Program-made: the position numbers and the translations under genes | Notes under the pieces: model-generated | What the model saw: the letters and a program-made list of their open reading frames with translations, nothing else | Databases searched by the model: none | What the model was told of the DNA's origin: nothing | In this document: positions 45,115 through 55,072 of the stretch, one piece after another | Numbering within the stretch: position 1 is the first letter of the stretch | Layout: every line of letters starts with the position of its first letter | NCBI GenBank assembly: GCA_020072585.1 | Contig: JAIQGL010000008.1 | Coordinates: forward strand, 1-64,000 | Direction of reading: 5' to 3' | DNA from: Terriglobia bacterium | Lineage (GTDB): Bacteria > Acidobacteriota > Terriglobia > Terriglobales > Acidobacteriaceae | Length of the DNA stretch: 64,000 bases

Positions 45115-46698
45115 ATGAACCAGGAACAGAAGCTTGCAGAACTCAAACGCCGCGACTCACTGGCTGAAGCAGGCGGCGGCAAGGAACGCCAGGAACGGCA
45201 GCACAAAGAAGGCAAGATGTCCGCGCGCGAGCGCATCGAATTCCTGCTGGATGAAAACACCTTTGAGGAATTCGACAAGATGGTCACGCACAAGTGCACC
45301 GACTTCGGCATGGAGCAGAGCAAGGTTTTTGGCGACGGCTTTGTTACTGGTTATGGCCGCATTGAAGGCCGGCTGGTTTTTGTTTTTGCGCAGGACTTCA
45401 CCGTCTTTGGCGGGTCACTCTCTGAGGCCAACGCCGCCAAGATTGTAAAGATCATGGACACCGCCATGAAAGTGGGTGCGCCCGTGATCGGACTCAACGA
45501 CTCCGGCGGCGCGCGCATTCAGGAAGGCGTGATGTCTCTGGCCGGCTACGCCGACATCTTTCTGCGCAACACTCTCTCAAGCGGAGTGATTCCGCAAATT
45601 TCCGCCATCATGGGCCCGTGCGCCGGCGGCGCCGTTTATTCGCCTGCCATTACCGATTTTATTTTTATGGTCGACCACACTTCTTACATGTTTGTGACCG
45701 GCCCGGACGTTATCAAGACCGTGACGCATGAAGAAGTCACCAAAGAACAGCTGGGCGGAGCAGCCACGCACAATGAAACCTCAGGCGTGGCGCACTTCAT
45801 GGCGCATGACGACGCCGAATGCCTCTCGATGGTCCGCGAACTGTTTGGATTTCTTCCCTCGAATAACCTTGACGATCCGCCGCGCCGCGAATGTACTGAC
45901 CCCATCGATCGCGCCGATGCCGAACTCGCCACGGTCGTTCCGGCCGAGTCCAACCAGCCTTATGACATTAAAGACGTCATCACGCGCGTGGTGGATGACG
46001 GATATTTTTTTGAGGTCCATGAGCATTACGCTCGAAATATTGTCGTTGGGTTCTCCCGCTTGAATGGACGCCCCGTGGGCATCGTTGCCAACCAGCCGGC
46101 GTTTTTGGCCGGGGTGCTCGACATCAACGCATCAGTCAAAGGCGCACGATTCGTGCGCTTCTGTGATGCCTTCAACATCCCTCTGATTACTTTTGAAGAC
46201 GTGCCCGGATTTCTGCCGGGCACACAGCAGGAGTACGGCGGCATCATCCGCCATGGCGCCAAGCTGCTCTTCGCCTTTGCTGAAGCCACAGTCCCCAAGA
46301 TCACGGTCATTACACGCAAAGCCTATGGCGGCGCCTATTGCGTTATGTCGTCCAAGCATATCCGCACGGACGTGAACTATGCCTGGCCAACGGCGGAAAT
46401 CGCCGTGATGGGCCCGGAGGGCGCGGTCAATGTTGTCTACAAGCGTGAACTGGAGCGCGCGGCGCTCTCGGCGAAGTCAGAGAAAGAGAAGGCTGACATC
46501 ATCGCCAAGGCACGGAATGAGAAGATAGAAGAATTCCGCGAACGCTTTGCCAATCCTTATGTGGCCGCCGAGCATGGCTATGTTGACGCTGTGATCCGTC
46601 CGCAGGAGACGCGCAAAAAGCTTATCGACGCCCTGGAGATGCTGCAAACCAAACGCGACAAGAACCCGCCGAAGAAACATGGGAATATACCGCTCTAG
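45115..46698 (+). CDS. Acyl-CoA carboxylase carboxyltransferase subunit (propionyl/methylmalonyl-CoA type)
   Basis: The 527-residue protein transfers carboxyl from carboxybiotin to acyl-CoA, most likely propionyl-CoA. It has the crotonase-fold halves of the PccB/MmdA family: [21 protein letters not shown] near 125, [17 protein letters not shown] near 165, the second-half [21 protein letters not shown] near 365, and [18 protein letters not shown] near 400. Length is as expected. The biotin carboxylase and carrier subunits are not nearby. It has its own promoter overlapping the start. Confidence 0.92.
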   Translation: MNQEQKLAELKRRDSLAEAGGGKERQERQHKEGKMSARERIEFLLDENTFEEFDKMVTHKCTDFGMEQSKVFGDGFVTGYGRIEGRLVFVFAQDFTVFGGSLSEANAAKIVKIMDTAMKVGAPVIGLNDSGGARIQEGVMSLAGYADIFLRNTLSSGVIPQISAIMGPCAGGAVYSPAITDFIFMVDHTSYMFVTGPDVIKTVTHEEVTKEQLGGAATHNETSGVAHFMAHDDAECLSMVRELFGFLPSNNLDDPPRRECTDPIDRADAELATVVPAESNQPYDIKDVITRVVDDGYFFEVHEHYARNIVVGFSRLNGRPVGIVANQPAFLAGVLDINASVKGARFVRFCDAFNIPLITFEDVPGFLPGTQQEYGGIIRHGAKLLFAFAEATVPKITVITRKAYGGAYCVMSSKHIRTDVNYAWPTAEIAVMGPEGAVNVVYKRELERAALSAKSEKEKADIIAKARNEKIEEFRERFANPYVAAEHGYVDAVIRPQETRKKLIDALEMLQTKRDKNPPKKHGNIPL

Positions 46699-46735
46699 TC
46701 ATCCTTCGCGCAGGGAAGGGCCACAACCCGTAAAT

Positions 46736-47392
46736 CTATTTGATGGGATTGTTACTGTCAGAGCCATTGAGTATCAGATTAACGCGGGATTCCTTGACCA
46801 GGCGCAATTTCATTCCACCCGTAATCACTGTTGCATGTGCCTCATAGTTCGGCATCACTTGAATTTCTTTCGAACCCGCAGGCCGGTATCGGGAGGGCAT
46901 ATCCGGCATGGGCTCCACCCTTGGTGCTGGTGCAGGATATACGGGTTTGCCATAAGAGTCGACCATTGGGCCGGCGGCTCTTGCCACCGGATCTCCAGGT
47001 GACGGCACGCCACTGACACGGTTGATTACTGGCGGCGCGGGCCGATCTATGTAGCGTATGACTGCGACAATCGGCTCCTCAGCTCTGCCTTTTAGTTGGA
47101 GATGGTCCAGTACAATTACCAGCCTGGATTGAGGCTTGTCTGAGGAAGGCTGTTGAACCTCTTGAATGTGGCCAACGATCTTTGGGTTGATATAAATCTT
47201 TCCGTGGGCTGCGAGGCTGTCGAGACGTACAGTTACCTTGTCTCCCACCTTTGCCTTGGCTATGTCAATTGTCTGGGCTAGTTCGCCGCCGACATAGGTA
47301 TCTTTTTCGATTGCATCGGGCAATCGTTGCTGAGCGATCAAAGTAAGGTTCGATAACGCAACTAGAAGCAAGGTTATCAAAAAGTTCTTCAC
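46736..47392 (-). CDS. Exported hypothetical protein
   Basis: The 218-residue protein has a signal peptide (KNFLITLLLVALSNLTLIAQ) when read from GTG 47392, which has GGGAGAAAGAG just upstream. An earlier start at 47437 would bury it. Residues about 25-115 (GELAQTIDIAKAKVGDKVTVRLDS ... LVIVLDHLQLKGR) look like a small strand-rich domain seen in acidobacterial exported proteins. The rest is proline-rich and probably flexible. Function unknown. Confidence 0.65.
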   Translation of the reverse strand: MKNFLITLLLVALSNLTLIAQQRLPDAIEKDTYVGGELAQTIDIAKAKVGDKVTVRLDSLAAHGKIYINPKIVGHIQEVQQPSSDKPQSRLVIVLDHLQLKGRAEEPIVAVIRYIDRPAPPVINRVSGVPSPGDPVARAAGPMVDSYGKPVYPAPAPRVEPMPDMPSRYRPAGSKEIQVMPNYEAHATVITGGMKLRLVKESRVNLILNGSDSNNPIK

Positions 47393-47628
47393 AGCTCTTT
47401 CTCCCACCAGCAGCTCTGGTTTGGTGCAGCGTATCACACTTTTGGCCGGGCTTACGCGGCGGTAGTGACAGGAGCCAATTCACACCCGGATAGATCCCGC
47501 TTATCCCACTTTGGGTGAACAAAGATTGGTTGTTTAAGTTACACTCTCGCCAGCTTCCAGGACTACAATGCTTTTGAGCGGGTCCGCGTTAGCCCAATTC
47601 GCTGGATATCTCTCCGCAGGCGGTGGTT

Positions 47629-47955
47629 GTGAACCTAATTTTATTGACATTAATCTTTACCGCGCTCCTTCCATGGCAAAGTGCGACCGCACAAAAACAG
47701 GCAGCCGTCTCAATGACCAGCGATCAGGGCAAGACAATTTTTACCGGCCGGTGCGGAAGTTGCCATGATGCTGACGCCAGCAAGAAACTACCGGATGGAA
47801 CCACCCTGCTGGCGCGACTGGCAAAAAATAAAGATCCTGAGACGCGACTGGCCACCCGCCTGAAGAACCCACAGGAACGGCATCAGGTTTTTCTCTATCT
47901 GCAACCGATGATTGAGCGCGAGCAATCATCTGCGCCTGGCGATAAGACGCCTTGA
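47629..47955 (+). CDS. Small c-type cytochrome-like protein
   Basis: The 108-residue protein has a signal peptide (NLILLTLIFTALLPWQSATA) and one haem-attachment motif CGSCH near residue 41. A possible axial methionine is in YLQPMIERE near 91. It probably carries electrons in the periplasm. GTG 47629 is chosen because AGGCGG lies 5 nt upstream; GTG 47623 is also in frame. No partner oxidase is adjacent. Confidence 0.8.
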   Translation: MNLILLTLIFTALLPWQSATAQKQAAVSMTSDQGKTIFTGRCGSCHDADASKKLPDGTTLLARLAKNKDPETRLATRLKNPQERHQVFLYLQPMIEREQSSAPGDKTP

Positions 47956-47985
47956 ACTGCAAGCCGTGCAACCGCTGATCGAGAG

Positions 47986-48567
47986 CTAGGTTTCCATTGC
48001 GAGCGGCTGAGTGAAGGACCCCCAAATCAGTTCGTCCAGTTCCTGCCTGCGGATGTTTCTGGCCTGCTTAACCTGCCACGCAGCTTCCCTGGCCCAGGCT
48101 GCATACCACGCCACGTAGCGCCCCAGGACCGGGGCGTAAACCATCACTGCACCGTGCCCTGTATCCTCTGACTTGCCGCTATACCAGGCGATGGCGGGAG
48201 CGCCCGGGACGTCGGCCATCCACCGTGTCAGCGCGTTGCTGCTGGAAATCTTTTTGTGAACGGAAGGGCCGGGATCGGTCTCTTGAAACAAGGGTGCCAC
48301 GAATCTTCTCTGCAAAACCACCCGATTAGGCACGAATGGCGGCAGGGTCAGCTGGTATTTGTGAAACGGGACGGCCCCGAGCATCTTACCGGAGAAGCGC
48401 AGCCACTTCACATCAAACCAGTTATTGATCTTCACCAGGATGAGAGCTGGTGGCTCATAGCGGCGCACCATACCGTTAATGACTGCCTTGGCGCGCGCGA
48501 TGAATTCAGGCGCATCATCGGGTTGAGGCGACAGCACAATGAGCGCGTTTCCCTTCTCCATCATCAT
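47986..48567 (-). CDS. Hypothetical protein, no recognised family
   Basis: The 193-residue protein is probably soluble, with hydrophobic strands such as ALILVKINNWFDVKWLRF near 40 and AIAWYSGKSEDTGHGAVMVYAPVLGRYVAWYAAW near 124-157. I cannot name it. Three ATGs stand in a row at 48567, 48564 and 48561; AGGAA lies just upstream. It lies directly downstream of mnmG's 3' neighbourhood on the same strand, 24 nt after the mnmG stop. Confidence 0.55.
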   Translation of the reverse strand: MMMEKGNALIVLSPQPDDAPEFIARAKAVINGMVRRYEPPALILVKINNWFDVKWLRFSGKMLGAVPFHKYQLTLPPFVPNRVVLQRRFVAPLFQETDPGPSVHKKISSSNALTRWMADVPGAPAIAWYSGKSEDTGHGAVMVYAPVLGRYVAWYAAWAREAAWQVKQARNIRRQELDELIWGSFTQPLAMET

Positions 48568-48591
48568 TTCCTGCTTCGTTTGTATTTTTCG

Positions 48592-50766
48592 TCAGAAGCT
48601 AATTTCGTTTGCTGAACCTAACCGCTTTCCCTGAATTTCTATATACACATTGATCAGCGAAACAGCGGCCGGCGTAACACCCGGAATGCGCGAAGCATGG
48701 CCCAGAGTGCGCGGACGTACGCGCTGGAGTTTTTCATTCATCTCACGCGAAAGCCCGCTGACTTTGCCATAGTCAAACCATTCAGGAATCACGCGCTGCT
48801 CAGCTTTCTTCAGGCGCTCAATGGATTTGCGCTGCTGATCAAGGTAGCCGGCATATTTGATTTCGGTTTCCACGGTCTTCATCTCGTTGCGCGCAGCAGA
48901 GCTGAGCCTGGACGAGGGTTCGAGTCCAACATTCACTGCCGGTTGATCAATTTCCGCAAAGAACTCCGGATAGCTCTCTCGCACTACGCCGGTAAAGTCC
49001 TCAATCACGATCTCTGGCCGCTTCAGCAGTTGCCCCAGCGGCGCGCCAATCGCACCAGCCAGATTGTTCCCGCTTACTGGCGAGGCTGAAATGTTCAAAC
49101 GGTCGCCAGACTCGTCTGTGTCAGATGAAGCGGCAGAAGCGTTAGGGCCCTGCTTCGCCAGACGCTCCTGTTGTGCCCGGCTGACCTTCTCCAGCAGGTC
49201 ACCAGTGACTCGCATCTTTTCCAAAAATGCCATCATTTTTTGCGCGCGACTTTCCTTGGCCAAATAATCAGCCCATGCCGGACCGCCGATGAGTCCGATG
49301 CGCCTTCCATGCGGCGTAAGCCGACGGTCGGCGTTATCGATGCGCAGATGCAGGCGGAACTCCGCGCGCGAGGTAAACATACGGTAAGGCTCGCTGGTGC
49401 CTTTGCTGATGAGATCATCAATCAGAATGGCCGTGTAGGCCTCGGTCCGGTCCAGCACCAGAGGAGGCTCGCCTTTGATCTTCAACGCCGCGTTGATGCC
49501 TGCCATCAAACCCTGGCAGGCTGCTTCTTCATAACCAGAGGTTCCGTTGATCTGCCCGGCAAGAAAAAGCCGGTCGATTTTCTTTGTCTCCAGTGTCCGT
49601 TCAAGTTCAGTCGGATCGATGGAGTCATACTCAATGGCATATCCCGGCCGCAGCATCTCCGCATTTTCCAATCCGGGAATTGACTTGATCACAGCCAATT
49701 GCACATCGATCGGCATGGATGTACTCATGCCGTTGACATAGATCTCATGCGTGTTCAGGCCTTCCGGCTCAAGAAAGAGCTGGTGTGTCGTCTTGTCTGG
49801 GAACTTAACGATCTTGTCTTCAATGCTCGGACAATAACGCGGACCAATGCTCTGTATCTGGCCGGAATACATGGGCGAGCGATGCACGTTCTCACGGATG
49901 ATGCGGTGCGTCTCCTCCGTGGTAAAAGCCAGGTAGCACGGCACCTGCTTTTGCAGGATTTTTTTTGTGCGGAAGCTGAACGGCGTGGGATCAGCATCGC
50001 CGGGTTGGACTTCAAAGCGCAACCAGTCAATGCTGCGGCCGTCCAGTCGGGGCGGGGTCCCGGTCTTGAGGCGGCAACCACGAAGCCCCAACATCTTGAG
50101 CGATTCGCCCAGAAGCTGGGAAGGCGGCTCACCGCTACGTCCGGCAGGATAAGTTTGCTCACCGCAATGAATCAGCCCGTTGAGAAATGTACCAGTGGTG
50201 ACGATGACGGACTGCGCGCCCACGGTACGGCCATCACGCAGTTTAATGCCGCGGGCAACGGCGAACCTACCACGGAGGCACGGAGACACGGAGGAAGACA
50301 ATTCTTGCTCAAAATCTTCTTGCCCAGATTGATTTGTTTCCGTGTCTATGTGTCTCTGTGGTGGGTGTTCTTCCACAATCAATTCCGCCACTTCGGCCTG
50401 CTTGATGAAAAGATTGGGCTGGCTCTCCAGCACTTCACGCATCTTGAGGCGGTATTGTTGCTTGTCACACTGAGCGCGTGGTGACCAAACGGCGGGTCCG
50501 CGAGATGTGTTGAGCAGACGGAACTGGATTCCTACCGCATCAGTGACTTCGCCCATGATCCCGCCCAGGGCATCCACCTCACGGACCAGATGTCCTTTGG
50601 CTATCCCACCCACTGCTGGATTGCACGACATCTGGGCAATCAGGTCTACATTGAGGGTAAAAAGAGCGGTTTTCAGCCCCATGCGTGCCGCAGCCATGGC
50701 AGCTTCGCAGCCGGCATGTCCGGCGCCCACCACCACCACATCGTATTGTTCGGTGAAAGAAGACAT
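48592..50766 (-). CDS. mnmG: tRNA uridine-34 carboxymethylaminomethyl modification enzyme, with repeat-encoded insertion
   Basis: MnmG (GidA) works with MnmE to modify the wobble uridine of several tRNAs, using FAD. The FAD motif [10 protein letters not shown] lies at 14-23, [23 protein letters not shown] at 47-69, [14 protein letters not shown] near 233, and the C-terminal domain with [16 protein letters not shown] is complete. The protein is 724 residues, well above the usual ~620-630. About 36 of the extra residues (132-167) are encoded by a palindromic repeat in frame; another Ser/Asp-rich insertion lies near 555-590. No ribosome-binding site is visible before the ATG; TAAAAT (minus strand) lies 12 nt upstream. 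Confidence 0.95.
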   Translation of the reverse strand: MSSFTEQYDVVVVGAGHAGCEAAMAAARMGLKTALFTLNVDLIAQMSCNPAVGGIAKGHLVREVDALGGIMGEVTDAVGIQFRLLNTSRGPAVWSPRAQCDKQQYRLKMREVLESQPNLFIKQAEVAELIVEEHPPQRHIDTETNQSGQEDFEQELSSSVSPCLRGRFAVARGIKLRDGRTVGAQSVIVTTGTFLNGLIHCGEQTYPAGRSGEPPSQLLGESLKMLGLRGCRLKTGTPPRLDGRSIDWLRFEVQPGDADPTPFSFRTKKILQKQVPCYLAFTTEETHRIIRENVHRSPMYSGQIQSIGPRYCPSIEDKIVKFPDKTTHQLFLEPEGLNTHEIYVNGMSTSMPIDVQLAVIKSIPGLENAEMLRPGYAIEYDSIDPTELERTLETKKIDRLFLAGQINGTSGYEEAACQGLMAGINAALKIKGEPPLVLDRTEAYTAILIDDLISKGTSEPYRMFTSRAEFRLHLRIDNADRRLTPHGRRIGLIGGPAWADYLAKESRAQKMMAFLEKMRVTGDLLEKVSRAQQERLAKQGPNASAASSDTDESGDRLNISASPVSGNNLAGAIGAPLGQLLKRPEIVIEDFTGVVRESYPEFFAEIDQPAVNVGLEPSSRLSSAARNEMKTVETEIKYAGYLDQQRKSIERLKKAEQRVIPEWFDYGKVSGLSREMNEKLQRVRPRTLGHASRIPGVTPAAVSLINVYIEIQGKRLGSANEISF
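50267..50373. repeat. Palindromic repeat copy B, in frame inside mnmG
   Basis: The left arm has three CACGGAG units at 50271, 50279 and 50287 (8-nt period). The right arm (50337-50372), read on the opposite strand, has CACAGAGA, CACATAGA and CACGGAAA with the same period. About 19 of 25 arm positions pair. The ~105-nt element interrupts the mnmG frame between the strand ending AELIVE and RGIKLRDGR without a stop or frameshift. The encoded segment is rich in Glu, Gln and Ser and probably forms a surface loop. Confidence 0.8.
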
Positions 50767-50879
50767 CGCTGTATCAGTATTTTACAGGTCACAGAGGCCC
50801 TGTGCCGAATCCGAGGTGGGACTTGAGCCACTCCGAGGGGCAGGACTGTTGACGGCTGAATAGGTGCGGGCGGCTTTTG

Positions 50880-51338
50880 CTATCCCTTATCCAGCCCGGC
50901 GGTCTGGCCAGCGTTGTGAGCAAAGAACAATAGGAATAGCAAGAGCAACCCGATGTTATCGAGTTCGTTGCCAAAGTAACGCCATGCCGGAACGCCATGA
51001 GGCAGGACCCAGGTTGAAAGCAGCAGATTGAACATGAATAAGGCGCCCACAATCGCGAAGGGGCGCACCCAGTAGCCAAGCACCATGGAGAGGCCGATCA
51101 GCAGCTCTGCCACTCCAACCGCGTATCCTGACGCCGTCGGAAACTTCAACGTGGCGCGGAGAAACGGCTTATAAAAGCTCACGGCGCTTTCCTGCACATA
51201 TCCCGTCACGTATTTCTCATAACCGCCATGGGCAAAGTCGCGTCCCATGAGCTTGTACTGTGCGAAAAACAGAAACATGATGCCCACGATGATGCGCGCT
51301 ACCGCCATGGTCACAGATGACGACCCTGAATTCTTCAT
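50880..51338 (-). CDS. DoxX-family membrane protein
   Basis: The 152-residue protein has four hydrophobic helices (near 10-28, 70-90, 93-112 and 125-142) and the DoxX-family pattern ARIIVGIMFLFFAQYKLMG and VGVAELLIGLSMVLGYWVRPFAIVGALFMF. DoxX proteins are small quinone- or redox-related membrane proteins; the role is poorly known. It lies between mnmG and an amidohydrolase gene. Confidence 0.85.
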   Translation of the reverse strand: MKNSGSSSVTMAVARIIVGIMFLFFAQYKLMGRDFAHGGYEKYVTGYVQESAVSFYKPFLRATLKFPTASGYAVGVAELLIGLSMVLGYWVRPFAIVGALFMFNLLLSTWVLPHGVPAWRYFGNELDNIGLLLLFLLFFAHNAGQTAGLDKG

Positions 51339-51411
51339 GCTGATCGACTTTTCTCCCTTGGATTTTCCTGCTTAGCAACCAACCGCTTTCGGCAATTCCG
51401 GCACAGCGGCC

Positions 51412-52746
51412 CTACTGTTTGAACACTTTGCCGTCTTTCATCACAAAGCTCACATTCTTGAGCGCGTCGATATTCGCCAGAGGATCACCCTGAACAGCCA
51501 CAATGTCAGCATAGGCTCCCGGAGCAATTACACCAATATCGCCCTTCATTTCCAGCAAGTTGGCGGCGGTGGAAGTAGCTGACTTGATAGCGTCCATGGG
51601 AGTCATGCCGTACTTCACCATATAGTCGAATTCGTTGGCGATGGGTTCTGTCCATGGAATTCCGCCCATGTCCGTCCCAAACGCGATCTTCACGCCTGCC
51701 TTCAGCGCTTTTTTGAACGAAGCTTCGTGCTCGTTGAAGCGTGCACGATCGCGCTTGCCGTCCTCTGTGTTCTCCGGCGCCCAATCCGTGCGATAGACCC
51801 CCAGAGTCGGTACCAGCCAGGTACCCTGTTTCAGCATCTGCGCAATAGCCGCATCGTCCAGTGACAGGCCGTGCTCGATTGAATCGCAGCCGCCATCCAG
51901 CGCTCGATGCAGCCCAATTCCGCTGTAGGCATGGCATGCCACCCTCTTCTGCTGACCATGCGCCTCGTCGACGATCGCTTTGAGTTCCTCGACCGTCAGC
52001 GTCGGCTGGGAAACCAGGTGGCCCTCTTTATCCACCCAGGAGCGGTGGGTCATATAGACTTTGATCCAGTCAGCGCCGTTTTCAAGCTGCTGGCGCGTGA
52101 TCTTGCGCAGTTCCACAGGGCCATCACCAATCTGCGCTCCCTTGGGCACCACAATGTCAGGGTTGTAGCCCTCCAATGGATACCCGCCTGTGACAGAGAT
52201 GGCGCGCGTCACCACCAACAGCCGTGGCCCCGGAATGAATCCGCCATTGATGGCTTCTTTGATGCCGACGTCGCCATATCCGGCTCCTTCGGTCTCAACG
52301 TCGCGTAAGGTAGTAAATCCCTGTTCCAGCGCCCGGCGCGCCGCCACCGCAGCTCTCGCCGCGCGGTAGGACGAAGGGTGCTTCAACAGCTGGATGTCAT
52401 ATCCGCCCTCAGCCGGGTCTTCTCCCTGGAGAAAAATGTGGGTATGCGTATCGATCAGGCCAGGCAGTACTGTCACCCCCGCAGGCAAGTTGATAAGCGT
52501 GGCCCCTGCCGGCGGATTCCCGCCTTCGGTAACACTATCAATCTTGTTTCTCTTAATTACGATCAGCACATTGTGCCGCGCCTGCGCCGCTGATCCGTCA
52601 ATCAGGATGGCCGCGCGGACCGCAATGACCTTGTCCGTTGCAGGACTACCCTTCGGCTGCCCGGCACCTTGCGCCAAGGCGGTTGTTGCCAGAACGGCAC
52701 ATGACAGTATTGCAATGAAAACCAAAATGGCTTTACGGCTCGGCAT
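51412..52746 (-). CDS. Exported metal-dependent amidohydrolase (imidazolonepropionase-like)
   Basis: The 444-residue protein has a signal peptide (KAILVFIAILSCAVLATTAL) and an amidohydrolase TIM barrel: DTHTHIFL near 99 for two metal-binding histidines, HAYSGIGLHRALDGGCDSIEHG near 275, and GTDMGGIPW near 357. It resembles periplasmic Xaa-Pro/dipeptide-type amidohydrolases related to imidazolonepropionase. ATG 52746 with GGGAGCTCAAC upstream is preferred over 52779. Confidence 0.9.
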   Translation of the reverse strand: MPSRKAILVFIAILSCAVLATTALAQGAGQPKGSPATDKVIAVRAAILIDGSAAQARHNVLIVIKRNKIDSVTEGGNPPAGATLINLPAGVTVLPGLIDTHTHIFLQGEDPAEGGYDIQLLKHPSSYRAARAAVAARRALEQGFTTLRDVETEGAGYGDVGIKEAINGGFIPGPRLLVVTRAISVTGGYPLEGYNPDIVVPKGAQIGDGPVELRKITRQQLENGADWIKVYMTHRSWVDKEGHLVSQPTLTVEELKAIVDEAHGQQKRVACHAYSGIGLHRALDGGCDSIEHGLSLDDAAIAQMLKQGTWLVPTLGVYRTDWAPENTEDGKRDRARFNEHEASFKKALKAGVKIAFGTDMGGIPWTEPIANEFDYMVKYGMTPMDAIKSATSTAANLLEMKGDIGVIAPGAYADIVAVQGDPLANIDALKNVSFVMKDGKVFKQ

Positions 52747-52881
52747 GTTGAGCTCCCTTGAGTTAAGTTCAAAACCCATTAGAAATACGCCATGCGAGGC
52801 GAATATGCAATCGTTATGAATTCATTTGGGAGAAACAGGGCTCAAGCAGATCAATGTTTGAGCTGTTAGCAACAAAAGACA

Positions 52882-52901
52882 AGGGCAGCCGAAGCTGCCC
52901 T
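52882..52901 (-). terminator. Rho-independent terminator of ftsH
   Basis: AGGGCAGC, a TTCG tetraloop and GCTGCCCT form a perfect 8-bp stem on the minus strand, followed by TGTCTTTTG. It begins 26 nt after the ftsH stop codon. Confidence 0.8.
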
Positions 52902-52927
52902 GTTGTGTCTGTATGTATGGAAGAAAG

Positions 52928-54835
52928 TTATGCTGGTGACGGTTTGCCCGGCGCCATTCCTGGCGTTCTGCCGGGCTCTGGTTTGAGCACCTGCTGTACG
53001 CCATCATCGCCCTTTTGCGGTATCACACGAGCTGGAAGCTGTTTGCCTTCAAGGATAAGCTTCAGCTCGTTGGCATCCAGTACTTCACGCTCCAGCAATG
53101 CCAGCGCGATGCGGACCAGAGCATCACGGTTCTCAAGGATGATGTGTTTGGCCTTTTCATAGCCCGTGTTTACCAGACGGCGGACCTCGGAATCGATCTC
53201 GCGCGCTGTTTCTTCACTAAAATCACGGTGCTGGGCAAGTTCGCGGCCCAGAAATATCTGCTCTTCCTTTTTACCAAAGGTAAGCGGACCCAGGCTGCTC
53301 ATGCCCCACTCGCAAACCATCTTGCGCGACATTTCAGTGGCGCGCTCAATGTCATTCCCGGCTCCGGTGGACATCTGGTTGAGGAAAATTTCTTCCGCCA
53401 GGCGTCCGCCCATCATCACGGCGATCTGCGTGTTGAGATAGTCAAGGGTGTAATTGTGTTTGTCTGTTTCCGGTAGCTGCATGGTCACGCCCAGGGCCAT
53501 GCCTCTGGGAATGATGGTGACCTTGTGGAGCGGATCGGCAAAGGGCATGAGCGCCGCCACAATCGCGTGGCCGGCTTCATGATATGCCGTTACCTTCTTT
53601 TCCTCTTCCGTGAGCAGCATGCTCTTGCGCTCGGCGCCCATCAGGACCTTGTCCTTGGCCAGCTCAAAGTCATACATCAGCACGGATTTACGGTTGTTGC
53701 GGGCAGCGTTCAGCGCCGCTTCATTCACCATGTTGGAAATCTCGGCGCCGGAGAAGCCCGGTGTGCCGCGCGCCAGGATGGAGAGATCCACGTCGTCAGC
53801 CAAAGGAATCTTACGCGTGTGCACGCGAAGAATTTCTTCGCGGCCACGAACGTCTGGAAGTGGAACCACCACGCGGCGGTCAAAGCGTCCCGGACGGAGA
53901 AGAGCGGGATCAAGCACGTCAGGACGGTTCGTTGCGGCAATCAGTATGACGCCTTCATTCGATTCAAAGCCGTCCATCTCGACGAGCAATTGATTGAGTG
54001 TCTGTTCACGCTCATCGTGTCCACCGCCCAAACCGGCGCCGCGATGGCGGCCAACGGCATCAATTTCATCAATGAAGATAATGCAGGGAGCGTTTTTCTT
54101 GCCCTGCTCAAACAGGTCGCGTACACGGCTAGCGCCCACGCCGACGAACATCTCTACAAAGTCCGAACCGGAGATGCTGAAGAACGGGACATTGGCTTCG
54201 CCGGCAACGGCGCGCGCAAGCAGGGTTTTGCCTGTTCCCGGATGGCCAACCAGCAGCACGCCCTTGGGAATGCGTCCGCCGAGCTTCTGGAATTTTTGCG
54301 CTTCACGCAGGAACTCAATAATTTCCCGCAGCTCTTCCTTGGCCTCATCCACGCCGGCCACATCTTTGAATGTGATCTTTTTCTGCTGCATCGACAGCAG
54401 GCGGGCGCGACTCTTCCCAAAACTCAAAGCCTTGTTTCCGCCGGTCTGCATTTGCCGGATCATGACAAACCACAGCACACCCAGCAGTATGAAAGGCGAG
54501 AACTGGAGAAGCGCCATGGACCAATTCCATCCCTGGCTGTCTTTGAACGTTGTCTTGGTGACGTCTTTGTGGGCATCCAGCGCTGTGAGCAGGGCCGGGT
54601 TAGTGGCCGGAACCACCGAGTGGTACATGCTGCCATTGCGCAACTTGCCCCGGGCCACATTGCCTTCTATCGTCACTTCAGCAATGTTGTTCTGATTAAG
54701 ATTAGACATGAATTCGGTGTAAGGAATTTCCTGATCCTTGCCACCGTTGGGCCCGCCCTGAATGATTCTCCAGAGGACGACGGCGACCGCCACCAGCGTC
54801 ACCCACAAGATCACCGTTTTAAATGTCGAATTCAC
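52928..54835 (-). CDS. ftsH: ATP-dependent zinc metalloprotease FtsH
   Basis: The 635-residue membrane protease degrades unfolded membrane proteins and some regulators. Two N-terminal membrane helices (about 5-24 and 107-127) flank a periplasmic domain. The AAA+ part has Walker A GHPGTGKT near 197, Walker [12 protein letters not shown] near 253, and [20 protein letters not shown] near 300. The zinc motif HEAGH is near 420. The C-terminus is short and proline-rich. Neighbours upstream are tilS and an HPRT homologue, a common order with an active hpt gene. Confidence 0.96.
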   Translation of the reverse strand: MNSTFKTVILWVTLVAVAVVLWRIIQGGPNGGKDQEIPYTEFMSNLNQNNIAEVTIEGNVARGKLRNGSMYHSVVPATNPALLTALDAHKDVTKTTFKDSQGWNWSMALLQFSPFILLGVLWFVMIRQMQTGGNKALSFGKSRARLLSMQQKKITFKDVAGVDEAKEELREIIEFLREAQKFQKLGGRIPKGVLLVGHPGTGKTLLARAVAGEANVPFFSISGSDFVEMFVGVGASRVRDLFEQGKKNAPCIIFIDEIDAVGRHRGAGLGGGHDEREQTLNQLLVEMDGFESNEGVILIAATNRPDVLDPALLRPGRFDRRVVVPLPDVRGREEILRVHTRKIPLADDVDLSILARGTPGFSGAEISNMVNEAALNAARNNRKSVLMYDFELAKDKVLMGAERKSMLLTEEEKKVTAYHEAGHAIVAALMPFADPLHKVTIIPRGMALGVTMQLPETDKHNYTLDYLNTQIAVMMGGRLAEEIFLNQMSTGAGNDIERATEMSRKMVCEWGMSSLGPLTFGKKEEQIFLGRELAQHRDFSEETAREIDSEVRRLVNTGYEKAKHIILENRDALVRIALALLEREVLDANELKLILEGKQLPARVIPQKGDDGVQQVLKPEPGRTPGMAPGKPSPA

Positions 54836-54927
54836 TGATTGCTCCTAATTTCCCGTCAAGGACACTAGTCCCTTGACTCCTTACCTGTCTCAAACACACC
54901 GCATCAATATAAAGACGTTTTGTAATG

Positions 54928-54959
54928 AAAAAGGTTCCCCGACCTTCCTGGATGCGGGG
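54928..54959 (-). terminator. Possible terminator after the tilS-HPRT-homologue operon
   Basis: On the minus strand CCCCG pairs with CGGGG around a 13-nt loop, followed by AACCTTTTT. It lies about 115 nt past the HPRT-homologue stop and ahead of ftsH. The region 54836-55072 also holds a GTCAAGG/CCTTGAC inverted repeat near 54856-54878; otherwise I see nothing in it. Confidence 0.4.
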
Positions 54960-55072
54960 CTCTGTACCGATTAGATGCTTAACAACTGGTTTTCGGTCTC
55001 AAACTTTCTCACTGCAAAGATTTTATACCCATTCGTGCAAACACGGGTGCAGTAAAACCGCTTAAGTCCTGT

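Noticed and set aside
53525-54838. 437-residue open frame on the plus strand
   Set aside because: It mirrors ftsH almost exactly on the opposite strand and reads as low-quality antisense sequence.
54856-54878. GTCAAGG/CCTTGAC inverted repeat between ftsH and the HPRT homologue as a member of the palindrome family
   Set aside because: Its sequence lacks the CRCKGAK units and it is only a 7-bp hairpin; more likely a local regulatory or chance hairpin.
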